NCBI GenBank assembly: GCA_023333565.1
Contig: JAJKFH010003701.1
Span: forward strand, 434,001 to 498,000
Direction of reading: 5' to 3'
DNA from: Puffinus mauretanicus
Taxonomy: Eukaryota; Chordata; Aves; Procellariiformes; Procellariidae
DNA length: 64,000 bases
This document shows, one piece after another, positions 13,571-28,450 of this stretch. The position numbers and the translations under genes are program-made. How positions within the stretch are numbered: position 1 is the first letter of the stretch; each line of letters begins with the position of its first letter. Under the pieces are notes generated by a model. The model was not told the origin of the DNA. It worked only from the letters and a program-made list of their open reading frames with translations, and did no database searches.

Positions 13571-16500
13571 AATATGAATAATGAATACAAAAGTAACTTC
13601 ATAGCACCACTTGACATATTGTTTCCATTGAGTATTTTCAGGAAAAATATGTTTTCCAGCTAAATTTTTTGCAGTATTAAATGCTAAGCTAATCTGCTTA
13701 GCATTCAAAAGGTATAGATCTTATCTGCTGGGAATAATCTTCTATCAGCACATTTGCCTCAAACTGTTGAGTCAAGTCATGGTTCTAAACTTACAGTAAA
13801 CTCTGACATCCCTGTTTTGACTATGTGAAAACTTTTCATTTGTTTTTGCTTTTCCAGAGTGAAGCCTGTGATCTACTTGCAATAGAAATACTTAATATAT
13901 ATTCCTTGATTGCTTCTACAGTTCCACTGGTTTTGTATGGGTATATAGATTTTATTTCTCCTTTTGGAAGCATTTTCTTTTAATGTGTTGTTATAAAGGA
14001 TGTTATAATCAATAATTATAAAAAATAGCGCAATTAAAAAGTTAAATGAATAATATGTGAAATGTAGACTTTGACTCATAAAAGATTCCTGTAGACCAAG
14101 ACTGAGAACTTTCCAATTCTTATGATTTGCCTAGAAGAAAAAGCACAGTTGGTTCTGAATCAGGAGCTTTGTTTAGGAGGAACAATCATACTTTGCTTAT
14201 TTTTAATATAATCGCAACAACATTTTTGAAAGACAACAGTACAGATATGGAACATACATGTACAAATATAGATATAACATCTTTATGAGGTAGAGAGAAT
14301 GACTTCTGAATGTTAACTCCTTTATTATGTCTCTCACACGTGTTAACAGTGCTCTAATTTACTGTTCCAGAAATTCTGGTTTTTGCATTTCTTGACTTTT
14401 AAAATATTTTGTAGTATACATCATGAAAATACAAATTGTTATGTTATGCACTTTAACTTTAAAAAGTATAGTGCACACTGAAGTAGATACAGTGATGATT
14501 ATTCTGGAGTTACAGAGTAAGAAGGGCTACTACATACTTACGTACATATTTAGTGTTTCAAGTTTCAGAGCAAAGTTAATGATGCATATAAATCATTATT
14601 TATGCAATATACTCATATAATCCGTACACTCACTCTATACAAAAAATATTTAAGAGGCAACAGAAAAGTCAAAGGGATTGACCTTGTATAGTTATGAAGC
14701 AGTTGGACAGGACAGGTATGCTTGGGTCTCCCAAACTGCTCTCCTCCAGTGCCACAAGAAGAGAGAAGGAACCAACAGAAGGCAGTGGTATCTCCTAAAA
14801 AACCAGTTTGTTGATTTTGTTTTGCAGGAACATATCCCACCGCCCCTATTCTGGAAAAGCCTAGCTAGCACTTCATACATCTTTGAACCCCATTCAAAAT
14901 TTGTGCTTTGCGGGCTGCTGGGGGGAGCAGGTTTGCTCATAGTTCCCCATCTCTCTCCTGTCTTGTTTTAATCTATGTGGAGATAGATTAATAATAAGAT
15001 AAGATTGCATGATCCAGCCTTCATCAGTTGTAGCTTCTGCGAGCAGCCTATTTTCAAACATCTTCACAGGGATTCAGTCTCATTCTAATGTCTTTAGACA
15101 CATCATAAGCAGTTTTCCTGAGGTCTATAGCTGTGGCAGGTTGGAAATTTCATTCACTCCCAGCTATTTTTTTGTGGCTGTTTCTGAATGCATGTATCTC
15201 CATGAAAATATTTTGTGTGCCCAAACACAGCCTTCTCAAAATTCAAATAAAACAAAAAGGACTCTGTGATATTTTGCTAGCCTTAAGGGAGAGGAGTGAA
15301 ACATGGAGCTTGAAAACAAATTTTGGGGGGTCTAAATATATCTTTTTTTTCAGGAAGCTAAAAGCAGTGAAAAGCAGAATAGAGTTTGCAGTGAAAGAAC
15401 AACTGACATTATACTAAAACCATGGTATGACTAACATCAGGACATCAAACAGTCAAATATATTGGCAAAAATATGATGACAAAAATCAACTATCTTTTAC
15501 CTGGTCAAGAGGATGCCCGTTATTAAACTTATATAAGAAAGCTTCACAGTCTGAACTGCCTTTAAGACAGTTTGCGTTCTATGTGGCACACAGACAAGGA
15601 TGCAAGAAGTGTGTTTTTCTGTCTTACGGCTTATAGAAGAAAGGGGGGGTGCCATAACTGGGTTTGCTACCTACATGTCTTCAGCCTCATTATGTTAGCT
15701 ATGTAGACTGATGAACTGTAATTGTTTCCTGGCTACCGTTGGTAGAAGATAGGGTGACAAGGGGGTTTGGAGCACTGCTAGGTTCCTGTTTCTCTCATTG
15801 ATCTCTATGAGAACAATCATTATGATAATGATTCTAATCCAAGCTTCTGTAATATAACTGAGAAATAAATGCTTCTTTGTTAATATGCCTCAATTAATGG
15901 GTCACCCAGTGTAGCTGCAGCAGTTTGCAAGTAAGTAGCTTTCAGGATCTGAGCCCAAATGATTATAGGTTTTCTTTCCCTTTTTAGATGAAATGGATTC
16001 ATAAGCCTTACTCAAATGAATCTCTCTTGTAGTCATTAATTATAGTATACACATGTTAATAACATCATTATCATGAGATAACATAATGTCCCAAGGATCA
16101 CGTGTTACAGTTGTTTCCTGTGCAAACAATTGTGCTTGATAACACAGCCTGTCACAAAATGTCAAAAGAAACCACATGGTGTCTTGAAATGATTGTGAAA
16201 TTATCATGTGTCACAGCTATGTATGTCATAAACAATACCATCATGACTGAATTTTTCATTAGCTTCTTGGGTGAGGGATACTGAAGCTAGCAAACAATTA
16301 AGATCTTGAACATCTCAAGTGCAGCACATAATGCAGCACTGAACTGTTTAAAGCATACCCTGTGACTGAATTAAAATGTGTTAGTCATGAATTGAGGATA
16401 TGCATAGTAATAGCCAATATTAAGGACCTTGTGAGATTGTTTTTCCTTGTTTTTATTAAACATAAACAGAAAGGAATTAATTTTTTTAATATTCTACAAT

Positions 16501-17990
16501 TTAGTTCTCATTTAGCACCTCTATTTTAGCTTGTATGAGGACTGGGTAGTAAGATTGTAGGAGAGTTGCCAGTATAACTCTTACTTTAGCAAATGAAACC
16601 TTGGTCAAGCAAAAGTCAGTGACAAAGCTCCTCTGGCCTTCTACAGCACCAGAATTTCACCCACGTGGCCTTTCAAGCTCTAAAAGTATGAGCGAGCTCA
16701 CTTACACCCCTGCAATGAGGTGATGATAGAGCAACAATTTCAAGCCCGTGGTCGGCACGTGGGTCTTGCTGTTGGCAGTCACAGGAATAGAGCTGCTCCC
16801 ATTCTGGGAGGCAGCGGGGCCGGCGGGTGTCCCACAGCACGTAACTGCTAAACCCTTCCTGGCTTTGCCTCCACAGAGCCCAGCTCAATCAGAAAGACTG
16901 AACTCCCTCTCTTTGTTACCTATGGGTTTTGGCTCTACCCATCTTTTAAAGTTTTTCTTCTGAACCATGAAAGTGACAATTTACTGAGCTATATATTTTT
17001 GATTTTCCTGTTTTTCTTTTACTGAACGGAAAAATGTGATTATTCTCCTTCTGGAAGTAAGCTGAGCTTACTTCCCATTGCCAAGAGCTATGGGTTCGCC
17101 AGGCACAGAAAGGTTGAGCGGTTTTCCCCAGGCTGCACAAGATGCTTGTTACGGGGCTGCCAGCAGCTCTCCTTCCCTAATGCTGCCTCCTCCATGGGGT
17201 TGTGCGGGGCCTGCTGACAAACAGCTCCCTAGAAGAACTGTCAATATCATCATCTTCCAGAGCTGTGCTTTTTTAAATCCACCTAAAACCAATCCAATGG
17301 GGTTTTAGGTGCTCTGATGATAACAATAATACTGCTTTACTCATGCAGTAATTGGCCTTCAGTAACAATGTAGACGAAGGGTGCCACCCAAACTTTATTC
17401 CTCCACCATCTTTCCCTAACCATTGAATTTCAAAAAGTGTGTGCTCCTGATGCTGATGCTACTTTATATGAAAAATACATACGATTAAGCCAGCCTCCCT
17501 GAAGCATGTCCAAGATAGGTGACATGCAAATATTTTAGAAAATTTAAAGTTGAAAGACTAGCCTCTAAAGCAACACCTTAGTTTACGTTTTTGTACTCTA
17601 TGGTTCTAGGTGATCCCGAAGGAGAAAAAGAAAACCATCTCAAAGGCTGCTCTTGAATTATGTCTTTTCTTACCAGTAATAATGACATGGGAATTCTTGA
17701 CAGATTACCTGGTTTTACACTTCCTGATAGGTTTCGATAAGATTAAGATGATGATTCAGATTCCTTTCTGTTTTCACCTGAATTGGAGTACCAAATCTTC
17801 CAATGTCCCCTACAAAACTAATTATTCAGGTTTACTGTCTTGCAGTTACCAGCTAGCTCAGCCCTGATACATGCAATAAATCACCAGTGACCCTTTTTTC
17901 ACCTCTTTGCCTCAAAGTCCCATTTTCTGCAAAGGACACTATCTAATTAAAAAACACAACAGGGGCCTGCTCAGACAGGAGGGTAAACTT

Positions 17991-18001
17991 GGGGGGGGGG
18001 G
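17991..18001 (+). repeat. G11 homopolymer
   Basis: Eleven consecutive G. Confidence 0.95.
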
Positions 18002-19824
18002 AAACTGTATGACATTATAGGGATTTATTCTGGCAAAATCTAAGACAAGGAACATGAGCTCTGGAGAGAGACGTGTAAGAGATGTGAGATTTATGAGAGA
18101 CTGGCAGAGCTGACAATAGAAACTGGAAGAGTTACTGGAGCTGCCAGCAACTTCACAAGCTTTTGGAAGGAAAATCAAAGGATTATTATTTGTTACCAGC
18201 AGTATTAAAAATGTATTTAACTGACACAGGGCTGAGAAGGTTTTTCCTTTCTTTGGTGCTACAGTTATGATTGCATTTATATTTTTTTTCACAGTTCAGT
18301 AGAGTTCAGCTTCTTAATGAGCTGTTCGTTGTAAGACTAGTTCTGGGCACTCTGTCTCTTGGTTGATGCCGTTCATATAGAACAACGGAGTCAAGTACAC
18401 AGGATAAATACAGGAACATTTCAGGAACTACACAACTTTACAAAGTTTCCAAGTTATCCTTGGAAAACCTTTGTTAAATATGAGTTTGGATCTTTTCTTT
18501 TCTAGCTGTGTAACTACCTCAAAAGACAGCAAACATATGCCACATATTATCTGTAGAAATAATTCACTGTCAAAATAATCAGGGCGTATTTTTAGGAAGA
18601 CTTCAGTTGCATTCAGGGATGTTCAGCAATTTTGCAAAGCAGCTTGAACAGCTAGAAATAAAGGAAGGAACATAACAACATCTGTCAAAGAAGGTGGGAA
18701 GTAACCTTCTAGGAAACCTTAATTTTGCCACAGAAAATAAAGTAAAATGTGGCATTCAGCAAGCCTAGTCAAAAGACCAGTTGTCTTTCTTGCTTTATTT
18801 CATTTACTATTTTCTAACCAAGTGCATGACCAAGAATAAGGCAGAAATAAGAGAAGTAGCATCATTCACTAACTGCATAACCCTGAGCACCATGCACCCC
18901 CTGTGCTAAAGGACACCTTATCTTGTGGGAAAACAACGTTTGTGTAATTAAAGAAGGTATCATCAAACATGAACGCAACAAAATAGGAGACTGTTTGGAA
19001 GTTTCAGTTATTTTTTTATTGACATTTTGGGTGCTTGAATTTACTATTTAAAATAAGTTTCTTTTTTAATCCACATAAGATTAATCCAGAGAGGATATTT
19101 TACAGTTGTGTATATACTTTAATTCTTACACATTTTTAAAGTCTGCCACCAGTAAAGTCTGAATACTTAGTCTTCAAAATAGACTTCTGTCATTCAAGTT
19201 GCAGGATTCAATACTAATGGAAGATGGAACAAACTCTTTGAGCCAATTGCTGGATCTGGAGCCTAGTTGAATTTTCTTTCCTTGGAATTGAGGGAAAAAA
19301 CCTGCTGTCCACAAAATGTCCTGAAGATGTCCAATGTGATCAATGACCCACTTACTAGAAAGAAAAGAAAATAAATTGGGGTGCAGAAGTAATCTGCTTT
19401 TATCATCCTTTTACTTGCATAAGTAGTTGAGATGATGTGTGAATCTGGTGGTTTTGTCCCAATCTAGAGTTGTAGTTGTAGCTGCTTCGACAGTGGCAGC
19501 ATCTACCTTTTTGGAACAGTCATATTCAGTTATTAGTTTGGCATCATGCTGATATCGTTAATTTATCTTACTAGTAAGCAAAGTGAAAAAGTCATGTCAT
19601 TTTTCAACATCTTTCAACTGTGAGTTCTCAGTGAAATAATATGGGACAAAGGTGTAGCACTTCTTTAACAATAAGGGATTTTTCATGCCAAGTTTCAAAG
19701 AACAGCCAGATTTTCCATTAATGAACAGAGAGCAGAAGTGCAACAGCTTCTCAAGATAAAATCTCAAGATGTTTTCTACAGGATCTTAGGTAATATGATA
19801 AATCTTTCATTACAAGCAGCTACC

Positions 19825-19841
19825 AAAAAAAAAAAAAAAAA
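19825..19841 (+). repeat. A17 homopolymer
   Basis: Seventeen consecutive A. No recognisable retrocopy precedes it. Confidence 0.95.
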
Positions 19842-21560
19842 GCTGGATTCAAGTAGTTATTTGCAAAGGACAAGTAGCATGGGTATACAACACTAGACTG
19901 TGTCTTGCCCATCAATCATGCAGTCTGTTTCTAGTAAAAAACTTAGAAGCATTCATCCATGGAGAAATTCATTAAACAAGAAGCTGACTAGAAACTGGCT
20001 AGAAATTAGTGATAACTTTACTTCATAGTAAATATATTTTTTGCCTCTGATTCAATAACACCATAGCCTCGTGCATTGCATTTTACTTGGCAAAACTATT
20101 CTTTCAGTTCCTCATGGCATGAATTAAAGAATCAAGAATGTATTCCTAGGTGACCACCAGGAAATCCATGTCCCTTAGAGTGAATTTAGCTTCATGAATT
20201 TGAGCGATTGTACTAGTATTTTTTGGCTGAAAAAAAGATTCAGTTTTGAGAATTTTCATAAATTTTCATAATTTTTTTCCTTTTCTGTCAGAATTTGCAT
20301 TTTGACTTTGCATTTTTCTTCTGCTTTCACTGTTTTATATCACCTCTAACTAGGAGATCTCATTTGGTCAAAGCTCTTGGAGTAAGTGAAGCAGTAGTAC
20401 TGAGTTTTAAAACAAACTACTATTTCTGTGCTTATATCATAGTCTTTATAAGTAGCTCTAAGAGAGGGTTTCTACAATTTAAAAAAAAAAAAATCTAATT
20501 GGTTAAGCCATTGGCCATGTGTCTAATTAGTCAGGTCACACAAGGAATTGAAAAGCCTGTGAAGCTGATAATGGAAAGTATTTGAAATCTGTCTGGATTT
20601 ATGGTGAATGAAGTAACATTACTGTCTAAAAAGTATTTGGTGTTCTGAATCCAGTTTCATAACAGAGACATTAACAAGAAGGGAAGCTTGCACAGCAGCT
20701 GATGGCTCTTGCATTTGTTTATGAATAAAATAAACAGAAGAGTTCCATATCATAGGGAAATGATAATTATGAATGACGGCTTGCTGAAAATTATGATTTC
20801 ATTTCTCTGTATAATTTCCAATGTTTTTGTGGACAGAAAAATGAAATGTTAGATATTTGCACAGACAACGGTTGAAAATAAATGCTTAGAAATATTCAGA
20901 AAGTTCCATCAGCTGGCTCCCCACTAGTAGATTTCACACATAAATTATTGCCCAGGAACCAGGCTCTGAGGGACCAGACCAGCGATGGCTGACTACGAAT
21001 CCTCCCAGGTGTCTCAGGAAGATGGCAGTAAAAGCTGAACCAGGAGCTGTGGAGCTCAGAGCTTGATCCCACCCATGGTGTCAAACCACAGGCACACTCA
21101 GGGTTGTCAGTTTCATCACAGAGGGCTGGGAAATCCTGAGACCCCCATTTCAGCCAGAGTTTTCACCACTTTCAGATTACCTGTTGTGTAGCCAAGGAAA
21201 TGTAGGGCATCCTGCTTTCACAACTGGGAACATGAAAGCCCTGATGTCTCCTCTCCCAGCCTGAGCCACCCATCCAGTCTACCGGGCAGTGCTGCGCTAC
21301 AACCAGGGACCAACAAACCCATTCTTTCTGTGTAGTCATAAGAAGTGGGGGGGTATCCCAAGAAATAGTGATTAGATGTGGTGCAGAGAAATGAATTTCA
21401 AAGCCTTGCTTGGACATTCTTGCATCTTGATGTCCTTACAACCAAGTTATAAGCTATAGTGGGATGACTATTTCTCAAGCTGTTATAGGAAATAGTTCAT
21501 TTTGCAAATAAAATCAAATATTAATTGAAGTAATTGAAGATAATGAACTAATAGTTTTAG

Positions 21561-23275
21561 TCATAGAATCATAGAATCGTTTAGGTTGGAAAAGACCTTT
21601 AAGATCATCAAATCCAACGATTAACTTAGCATTGCCAAGTCCACCACTAAACCATGTCCCTAAGCACCACATCCACATGTCTTTTAGATACCTCCAGGGA
21701 TGGTGACTCAACAACTTCCCTGGGCAGCCTGTTCCAATGCTTGACAACCTTTTCGGTGAACACATTTTTCCTAATATCCAATCTAAACCTCCCCTGCTGC
21801 AACTTGAGGCTGTTTCCTCTCGTCCTATTGCCAGTTACTTGGGAGAAGAGACCAACACCCACCCCACTACAACCTCCTTTCAGGTAGTTGTAGAGAGCCT
21901 CCTCTTCTCCAGGCTAAACAACCCCTGTTCCCTCAGCCGCTCCTCATAAGACTTGTGCTCTAGACCCTTCACCAGCTTCGTTGCTCTTCTTTGGACACGC
22001 TCCAGCAACTCAATGTCCTTCTTGTAGTGAGGGGCCCAAAACTAAACACAGTATTCAAGGTGCGGCCTCACCAGTGCCGAGTACAGGGGGGCAATCACTT
22101 CCCAAGTCCTGCTGCCCACACTGTTTCTGATACAGGCCAGGATGCCATTGGCCTTCTTGGCCACCTGGGCACACTGCTGGCTCATATTCAGCTGGTTGTC
22201 GACCAACACCCCCAGGTCCTTTTCCTCTGGGCAGCTTTCCAGCCACTCTTCCCCAAGCCTGTAGCGTTGCATGGGGTTGTTGTGGCCAAAGTGCAGGACC
22301 TGGCACTTTGCCTTGTTGAACCTCATACAGTTGGCCTCGGCCCATCGATCCAGCCTGTCCAGGTCCCTCTGCAGAGCCTTCCTACCCTCAAGCAGATCAA
22401 CACTGCCGCCCAACTTGGTGTCGTCTGCAAACTTACTGAGGGAGCACTTGATCCCCTCATCCAGATCATTGATAAAAGTATTAAGCAGAACTGACCCCAA
22501 TACTGAGCCGTGGGGAACACCACTTGTGACCAGCTGTCAACTGGATTTAACTCCATTCACCACCACTCTTTGGGCCCTGCCATCCAGACAGTTTTTTACC
22601 CCGTGAAGAGTACGCCCATCCAAGCCATGAGCAGCCAGTTTCTCCAGGAGAATGCTGTGGGAAACGGTGTCAAAGGCTTTACTAAAGTCAAAGCAAACAA
22701 CATCCACAGCCTTTCCCTCATCCACTAAGCTGGTCACCTTGTCATAGAAGACATCAGGTTGGTCAAGCAGGACCTGCCTTTCATGAACCCATGCTGACTG
22801 GGCCTGATCACCTGGTTGTCCTGTACGTCCCATGCGATGGCACTCAAGATAATCTGCTCCATAACCTTCCCTGGCACCGAGGTCAGACTGACAGGCCTGT
22901 AGTTCCCCACATCCTCCTTCCAGCCCTTCTTGTAGATGGGCGTCACATTTGCTAACTTCCAGTCAACTGGGACCTCCCCGTTTAGCCAGGACTGCTGGTA
23001 AAGGATTGAAAGTGTCTTGGTGAGCACTTCCGCCAGCTCCCTCGGTACCCTTGGGTGGATCCTATCCGGCCCCATACACTTGTGTATGTCTAAGTGGTGT
23101 AACAGGTTGGTAACCATTTCCCCTTGGATTATGGGGGCTTCATTCTGCTTCCCATCCCTGTCTTCCAGCTCAGGGGGCTGGGTACCCCAAGAAAAACTGG
23201 TCTTACTATTGAAGACTGAGGCAAACAAGGCATTAAGTATCTCAGCCTTTTCCTCATTCTTTGTCACTATGTTTT
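21561..23275 (-). mobile_element. CR1 LINE, 5'-truncated and decayed
   Basis: This is an antisense copy of a chicken-repeat-1 type non-LTR retrotransposon, about 1.7 kb. Its 3' end at 21561 shows the CR1 hallmark of an 8-bp repeat (TCATAGAA twice on the + strand), with no poly-A tail. Reading the - strand from 23267 downward gives reverse-transcriptase segments in shifting frames: PVSLTSVPGKVMEQI, then FDFSKAFDTVSH (about 22657-22683), then FADDTKLGG with the catalytic ADD at 22420-22428, then the C-terminal region ending VVLRDMV near 21647. It is disabled by frame changes near 22780 and 21900, and by stop codons where CR1 normally has Trp (just after VVVNGVKSS, near 22538) and Gln (after LEYCV, near 22042). 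The 5' border is approximate. Confidence 0.95.
22042..23267 (-). pseudogene. CR1 ORF2 reverse transcriptase remnant
   Basis: This is the decayed coding part of the CR1 copy. Three open pieces (23267-22734, 22833-22537 and 22500-22042) cover the RT fingers, palm and thumb. The endonuclease region that should precede RT is missing through 5' truncation. A further in-family piece in another frame lies at 21862-21647. It cannot encode a working enzyme. Confidence 0.92.
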
Positions 23276-23938
23276 ACTTGTCTGTCTGTCTTGTTTTACT
23301 TTGTGTTGTTGACCTTACCCAAGCCTGTGTATACAGTGAAATGTTTGTCATGCTAGAAAAACAGAAAATGGCGAGGGAGAGGCTGAGGCATTTAGATTCA
23401 AGGTTGTGTCCTCAAATAGGTGGTGATCATTGACTATATTGCTTACTCTGAGTGTTTGCAGTCTCTTTTCTCATGTTTTTACCAGTAATTGAATGCTGAG
23501 CTAATAAACCCTTTTCAGCAATTCCTTTTGTCAAAGAATCCACCTTCTCATAAAAAATTTTGTGTCGAAAAAATTAGCTGTTCTCTGACACAAAAATGAC
23601 AGTCCAAAGTCCCAACAGGAATGGTTCTGAAAAGCTTTCTACCAACTTACAAGAAACTCTAAAATGCATCATAGAAAGAGCAAGACCGCCCCAATAAAAC
23701 CTGAACATGAAACCTCCCTGTGTATGTGACTAATAAGGTTGTTATAAAGTGCATAAACCCACAATATTCCATTGTAAGTGATTATTCCTTTTATAATGGA
23801 ATATAATTTTTAAAAATAAAAACAAAACCCAGAATCACCAAATCAGCACTTAAAACTCCTGGATTTCTTAAAGCCAAACGTGTTGTATGAAGATAATGTA
23901 ATAATTTAGGTAGCAAGTTTAGATCTAAGTACAGATTT

Positions 23939-23962
23939 TGTGTGTGTGTGTGTGTGTGTGTG
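23939..23962 (+). repeat. (TG)12 microsatellite
   Basis: Twelve perfect TG units, likely polymorphic. Confidence 0.95.
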
Positions 23963-26900
23963 TTTTAAGGATGTGATTAAAAAAGAAACATTTGACAATC
24001 TGGTTAAAAAAAAATCAAACAAGTATTTTCATATTGCCCCTTTAACTAGCTGCTTCGTTTATCACATTCAACATCCATCATATACAATATGTCAAACCAT
24101 GCTTAGAAGCATGACTTCCTTCTTACTTTGCTGGTGGTTACATTATCACCGCTGCCATTTTGGCCTCTGCTTTTGGGTGTTCATTCTGTATGTGGAAGAG
24201 GGAATGGGAGTTCCTATTCATTTGAAACACAATTTAAAGGAAAAAAATAAACCAAGGCCTTTGAACTCCTTATAACATTCATGCTGTGGGGAGGTACTGT
24301 GGAGGAGAGACCTGCAGCCCTGTGCTTTGTTCATGAGATAGATGGCTATAATTTACTCCTGCCTGAAACACTAGTATTTACGATGCCTTTCCTTGGCCGA
24401 GGGGTAAAAACAGTCTCCAGAGAAATAGAAACATTTTTTTAAGAGTGTATTGAAAAGAGAAATCCACAGGACAGCTGAAGGTCAAGAGAGGAAGGCGATG
24501 AGGGTTGCTTTGTCTTCTTTTCGAGGTAATGAAATAATTCTCCTTATTTGACTCCATGGAAAACATTTTTTTTCTCTCTCTTATTCACTCATACACACGT
24601 GCATATGCAGGCGTGCAAGCGCAAACACACACACACCTTGACCCCAGTTATATGGTTAAATGACAGGACACTGTCAACATCAGGAACAGTAGTGTAAAAT
24701 TTGTCTTTAAAACTCCCTTTCACCTGTTCTCTGGCTAACAGATGGATGAGCATATTAGCTGCTTTGAATAAGCCAAAATACCATAACCCTGGTTCAAATT
24801 AGGGTCTGCTTCCTCTGGCCTCAGTCATTTGAGTACCGGAGCCAAATTGTCAGCTTTTGTCTGAAAGCTTTATTAATTGTTCAGTGTAATAGTCCCAAAA
24901 TACTCAGTGGAAAGGCCTAGCTTTTAGATTTGATAAAACACCGCAACGACATGACAGTAATGAATGCAAAAAGCACAAAAAAATCCCCAAGGGGGGTCCT
25001 AATTTTAGATTTAATCAAAGTAAGTGAGAATTTTCCTTTCTGATTTTCTGCTGTAAGAGACGCTGCTTATTTATGGGTAAATGTAACTCACAGAAGTATT
25101 ATATTGAATATCTTTATTTTATAAATATTGTGTTTATCTAAGCCCTCTTTGCTTTTCTTTACTAGTATTTCCCTCCTTCCATAAGACATATATTAAAAAA
25201 ACTGTTAAGTACACAAGTTACCTACTCGTTTTTCCTAGACTGTGCAGCCTTTAAGATGGTTCCCTGCTCTTCTAGAAATGTTCTCCTTTTACTGACCAAC
25301 TTAAGAGATCTGTTTTCCCTGCAGAAGCTGCTTGCATGCTGAGCAGCCAAAGTAGAAAATAGACCTCATAGTGGAAAATAAGAGATAGAATAGATTAGGA
25401 ATCAAGTTTGTTGTTTTTCAGCCACAGGCAGAGCTAATACTCCATAGATGGTCAGACCATTCCCAAACTATCCCCAGATGGTCTCTGTGACAAGGGGCAA
25501 ATATTAGAACTTTGACTGGAGAAACCAAATTGATGTCCATTCAAATAAATGTCTTCAGAGCTTTTTATTAGGATCTCATTCTCCCCAGCTGAATCTCCTT
25601 TTCTGTCTTTCCTGAGATAGTAGCATTTATTGACATCCTGAATCTCCTCAGTTAAGAGAATGTAGAATTTAAGATTAGACCCTTAGCACTGGATTGATAC
25701 ATACGTGTTTGACTTTAAGCTAGACTGCTAAAGGTTGGTTATAAAAGTCTAAGCAGCTTACCCTGAGCTCCTTTTATCCTCAATAAGAAGCCATTCATCA
25801 TCTTTAAGTCAAGATGAATGGCCCTCTGGAAGGTCTTGTTTCTCCCCAAGGACTGCTACAGAAGAAGTCCTCATTTGACTAGCTGAAGGCTTGGATAACT
25901 AATTTTTAGCCACCTGAAGTTAGGTTGAGATGAATGCCACTGACTGGTTCTGTGAACGTGCTCTACCTCCATGCACAGGTGAATGTTTTGTGTATAAATG
26001 CAATGCAATAATGCCTTTCTGTTAGTATTAATATGCAGAATACGTACATATATTTATATTGTTTGTGTTAATGTACTTATATTGAGAATGCCTACATAAA
26101 TATATAGAGAGTTGTATCTTGCTGATTTTAATACATTTGAGTTCAGTTTCAATCATCAGAGTATCAGATGCTATTGGTCTATTTGCATCTATCTAGACAA
26201 TAAAAATATAATTCACTCTGAAAGGCTAGACAAGACTAGTTCTACCAGAGCTCTCTCATACACCAGCAGATAGTATTTCATGGCTTTTTAGCTCGGAACT
26301 GAGCTGTTATAGACCCAAGTCACTGTGCTTAAAAGTATACTTACTTGCATGAATGAGCAGTGAATGAAAACCATTAATGTCCCAGCATGCACTGCTCACC
26401 AATACTCATTTTTGTTGTAGCCAGAGTTTCTTAGTGTGTTTCTGCTTCATTTAAACCCATCAATACCTCAATTAGTGCTTGCTTCTCTTCCCCTGGGAGG
26501 GACATTTACACATGTCACTTCACAGTCTCCAAAATCTAAAAGACCCATGGGAATTGCTGGGCCATAAAGTCTATCCTGATTAAAGCTTGTGTTTTCCAGT
26601 GACTTTCTGCCCTTTTTTTTTTTTCTTTTAAACCTGTAAACTGTTCGGGTATTTTTAATGAAAGGGCACAAATGGAAAGTTTAAAGCATAACAACTTGTA
26701 AGAAAATGAGCACTCTCCCATGTGATTCTAGTCTCTGGTTTTTACTGATTTGCATTCAGTAAGTCACAAAAAATTAGAGGGCTGTACTTTACAATTATGA
26801 TAGCAGTAACCCTCTCATTTAACATTAAAACTTGATGCCATCTTGATGGCCGACTGAATTCAATTTAGGATCAAAGCACTGGAGAAATTATCTAAAATTA

Positions 26901-28450
26901 TATATTGCTAGTTTTAACTGTTTAACATTCCTGCTCTTTCCAGCCTGACTTTTATACAGGGTGATGAAAGACCATAATTGATTTGGAATAGAAAGTGGCC
27001 CAAGAAATTTATACTTAATGGATACATGTTTCTAATTCTAATTTTTAGGCATCCATACTTTTCAACAATGGAGATGATGGTAACACTAACATTGTCCATT
27101 AATTTCTTGTGAAGGAAGATGGTCTTTGTCTAAGTCTTCATAAATCACAATTATATACACGCTAATGTAATTTTTTTATACATCTTTGATTACTTATTTT
27201 TGTTTTGACAATTAGACAGGTTTTGATGAAACTGATTTTCCAGTGCCTCGTGTGGGTTACCATAGTTTGTCACAAATTTCCACAGGCTTTTACTATAACT
27301 GACTGCAGGGAACAAAGCTGTCAGCTTATCATTTTCCATTTTCTTTCTTTTGGTTATTAGGAAGTGCAGTTAGACAAAATGGGAATTGAAGCTGCATGGC
27401 AAAGTGAAAGAAAGTCACATTTATTTCAGAACCATGCCAAAGTCAAAGGAAAGACTGAGAAATATAAGCAGCTGATGGTCTCCTGTGTATCATTTGAAGA
27501 CAGCAATTTGCACTGTACAAACATAAAACTAATGCAAGCAAGACCTCAGGAAGAGGAAAGAATTGCCTCTGCGATTTGCGAGAAAATACTTTTTTTATTT
27601 TATTAATGTGTCTTTTGGTTAAATTCATAGTTGTCATGCAAAATAAATCAACTTCTTTTCCTATAATGTGACCTGAAACCACTTCTGAGTGAATAAGATA
27701 TGAACCCTAAATGTTCACCGCCTTTACTCTGACATATTCAATCAGATTATCAGGCGCTGGTGAAGCTGCCAAGTACTCAAGACATCGTTGTCATTCTTAT
27801 TAAAGCTTACCATCAAACAAGGCCTGTTCTATCTTGGAAACACATGTTTGAATAATACTTATAATCAAAGTAACTTCATTTATATCAGTGGAATAGCTAG
27901 CTGAAATGGTATTTTAGGGTGTACAGAATCCTTATTCATTCCCACCCAGTGATCTATTTCTTTTTAGAATTTTTTTCAAAGATTACCTTGTATGGATGTC
28001 CTAATATCCTAATAATGCAGTTTTTACATACCACCGAGTCTCTTGTTTTGATATGGGATTTGTAATGCAAGCTGGGGTAGCTGGGAAATGGACTGGTCAT
28101 GTCTGTGTTTAATTTCTCTCTATTATTTATATATCATAATTCTCATGGACGTCACTCTTCACTAAATAGAAACATAAAGATGGAGTTTCTGCTGTGCACA
28201 GTCTCTTTTTCCACGGCAGTACTGTTTTTCATACTGTTCTGTCAGAAAATTATGTTGCTAATAGAACTGTTTATGAAGCTCTTGCCTATTTGTTGTGAAT
28301 GGGTGATTTAGATCGCTTAAAGAACCACTGTCAAAGGTATTAGCAAAAGTGGTTTTAATATGATGTTATAAAAGTGCGACTTAAAAAAGTTCAATGGCAA
28401 GGCTCACTCTATTACTGTACAGCACAATCATTTGAACAATGATTTAAAAC

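Noticed and set aside
19825..19841. A17 run as the tail of a processed pseudogene or SINE
   Set aside because: The sequence upstream resembles no gene or SINE and no target duplication was seen.
21991..22606. Long + strand open frames across the CR1 element
   Set aside because: They are the reverse of the CR1 reverse-transcriptase frames, which have clear RT motifs on the - strand.
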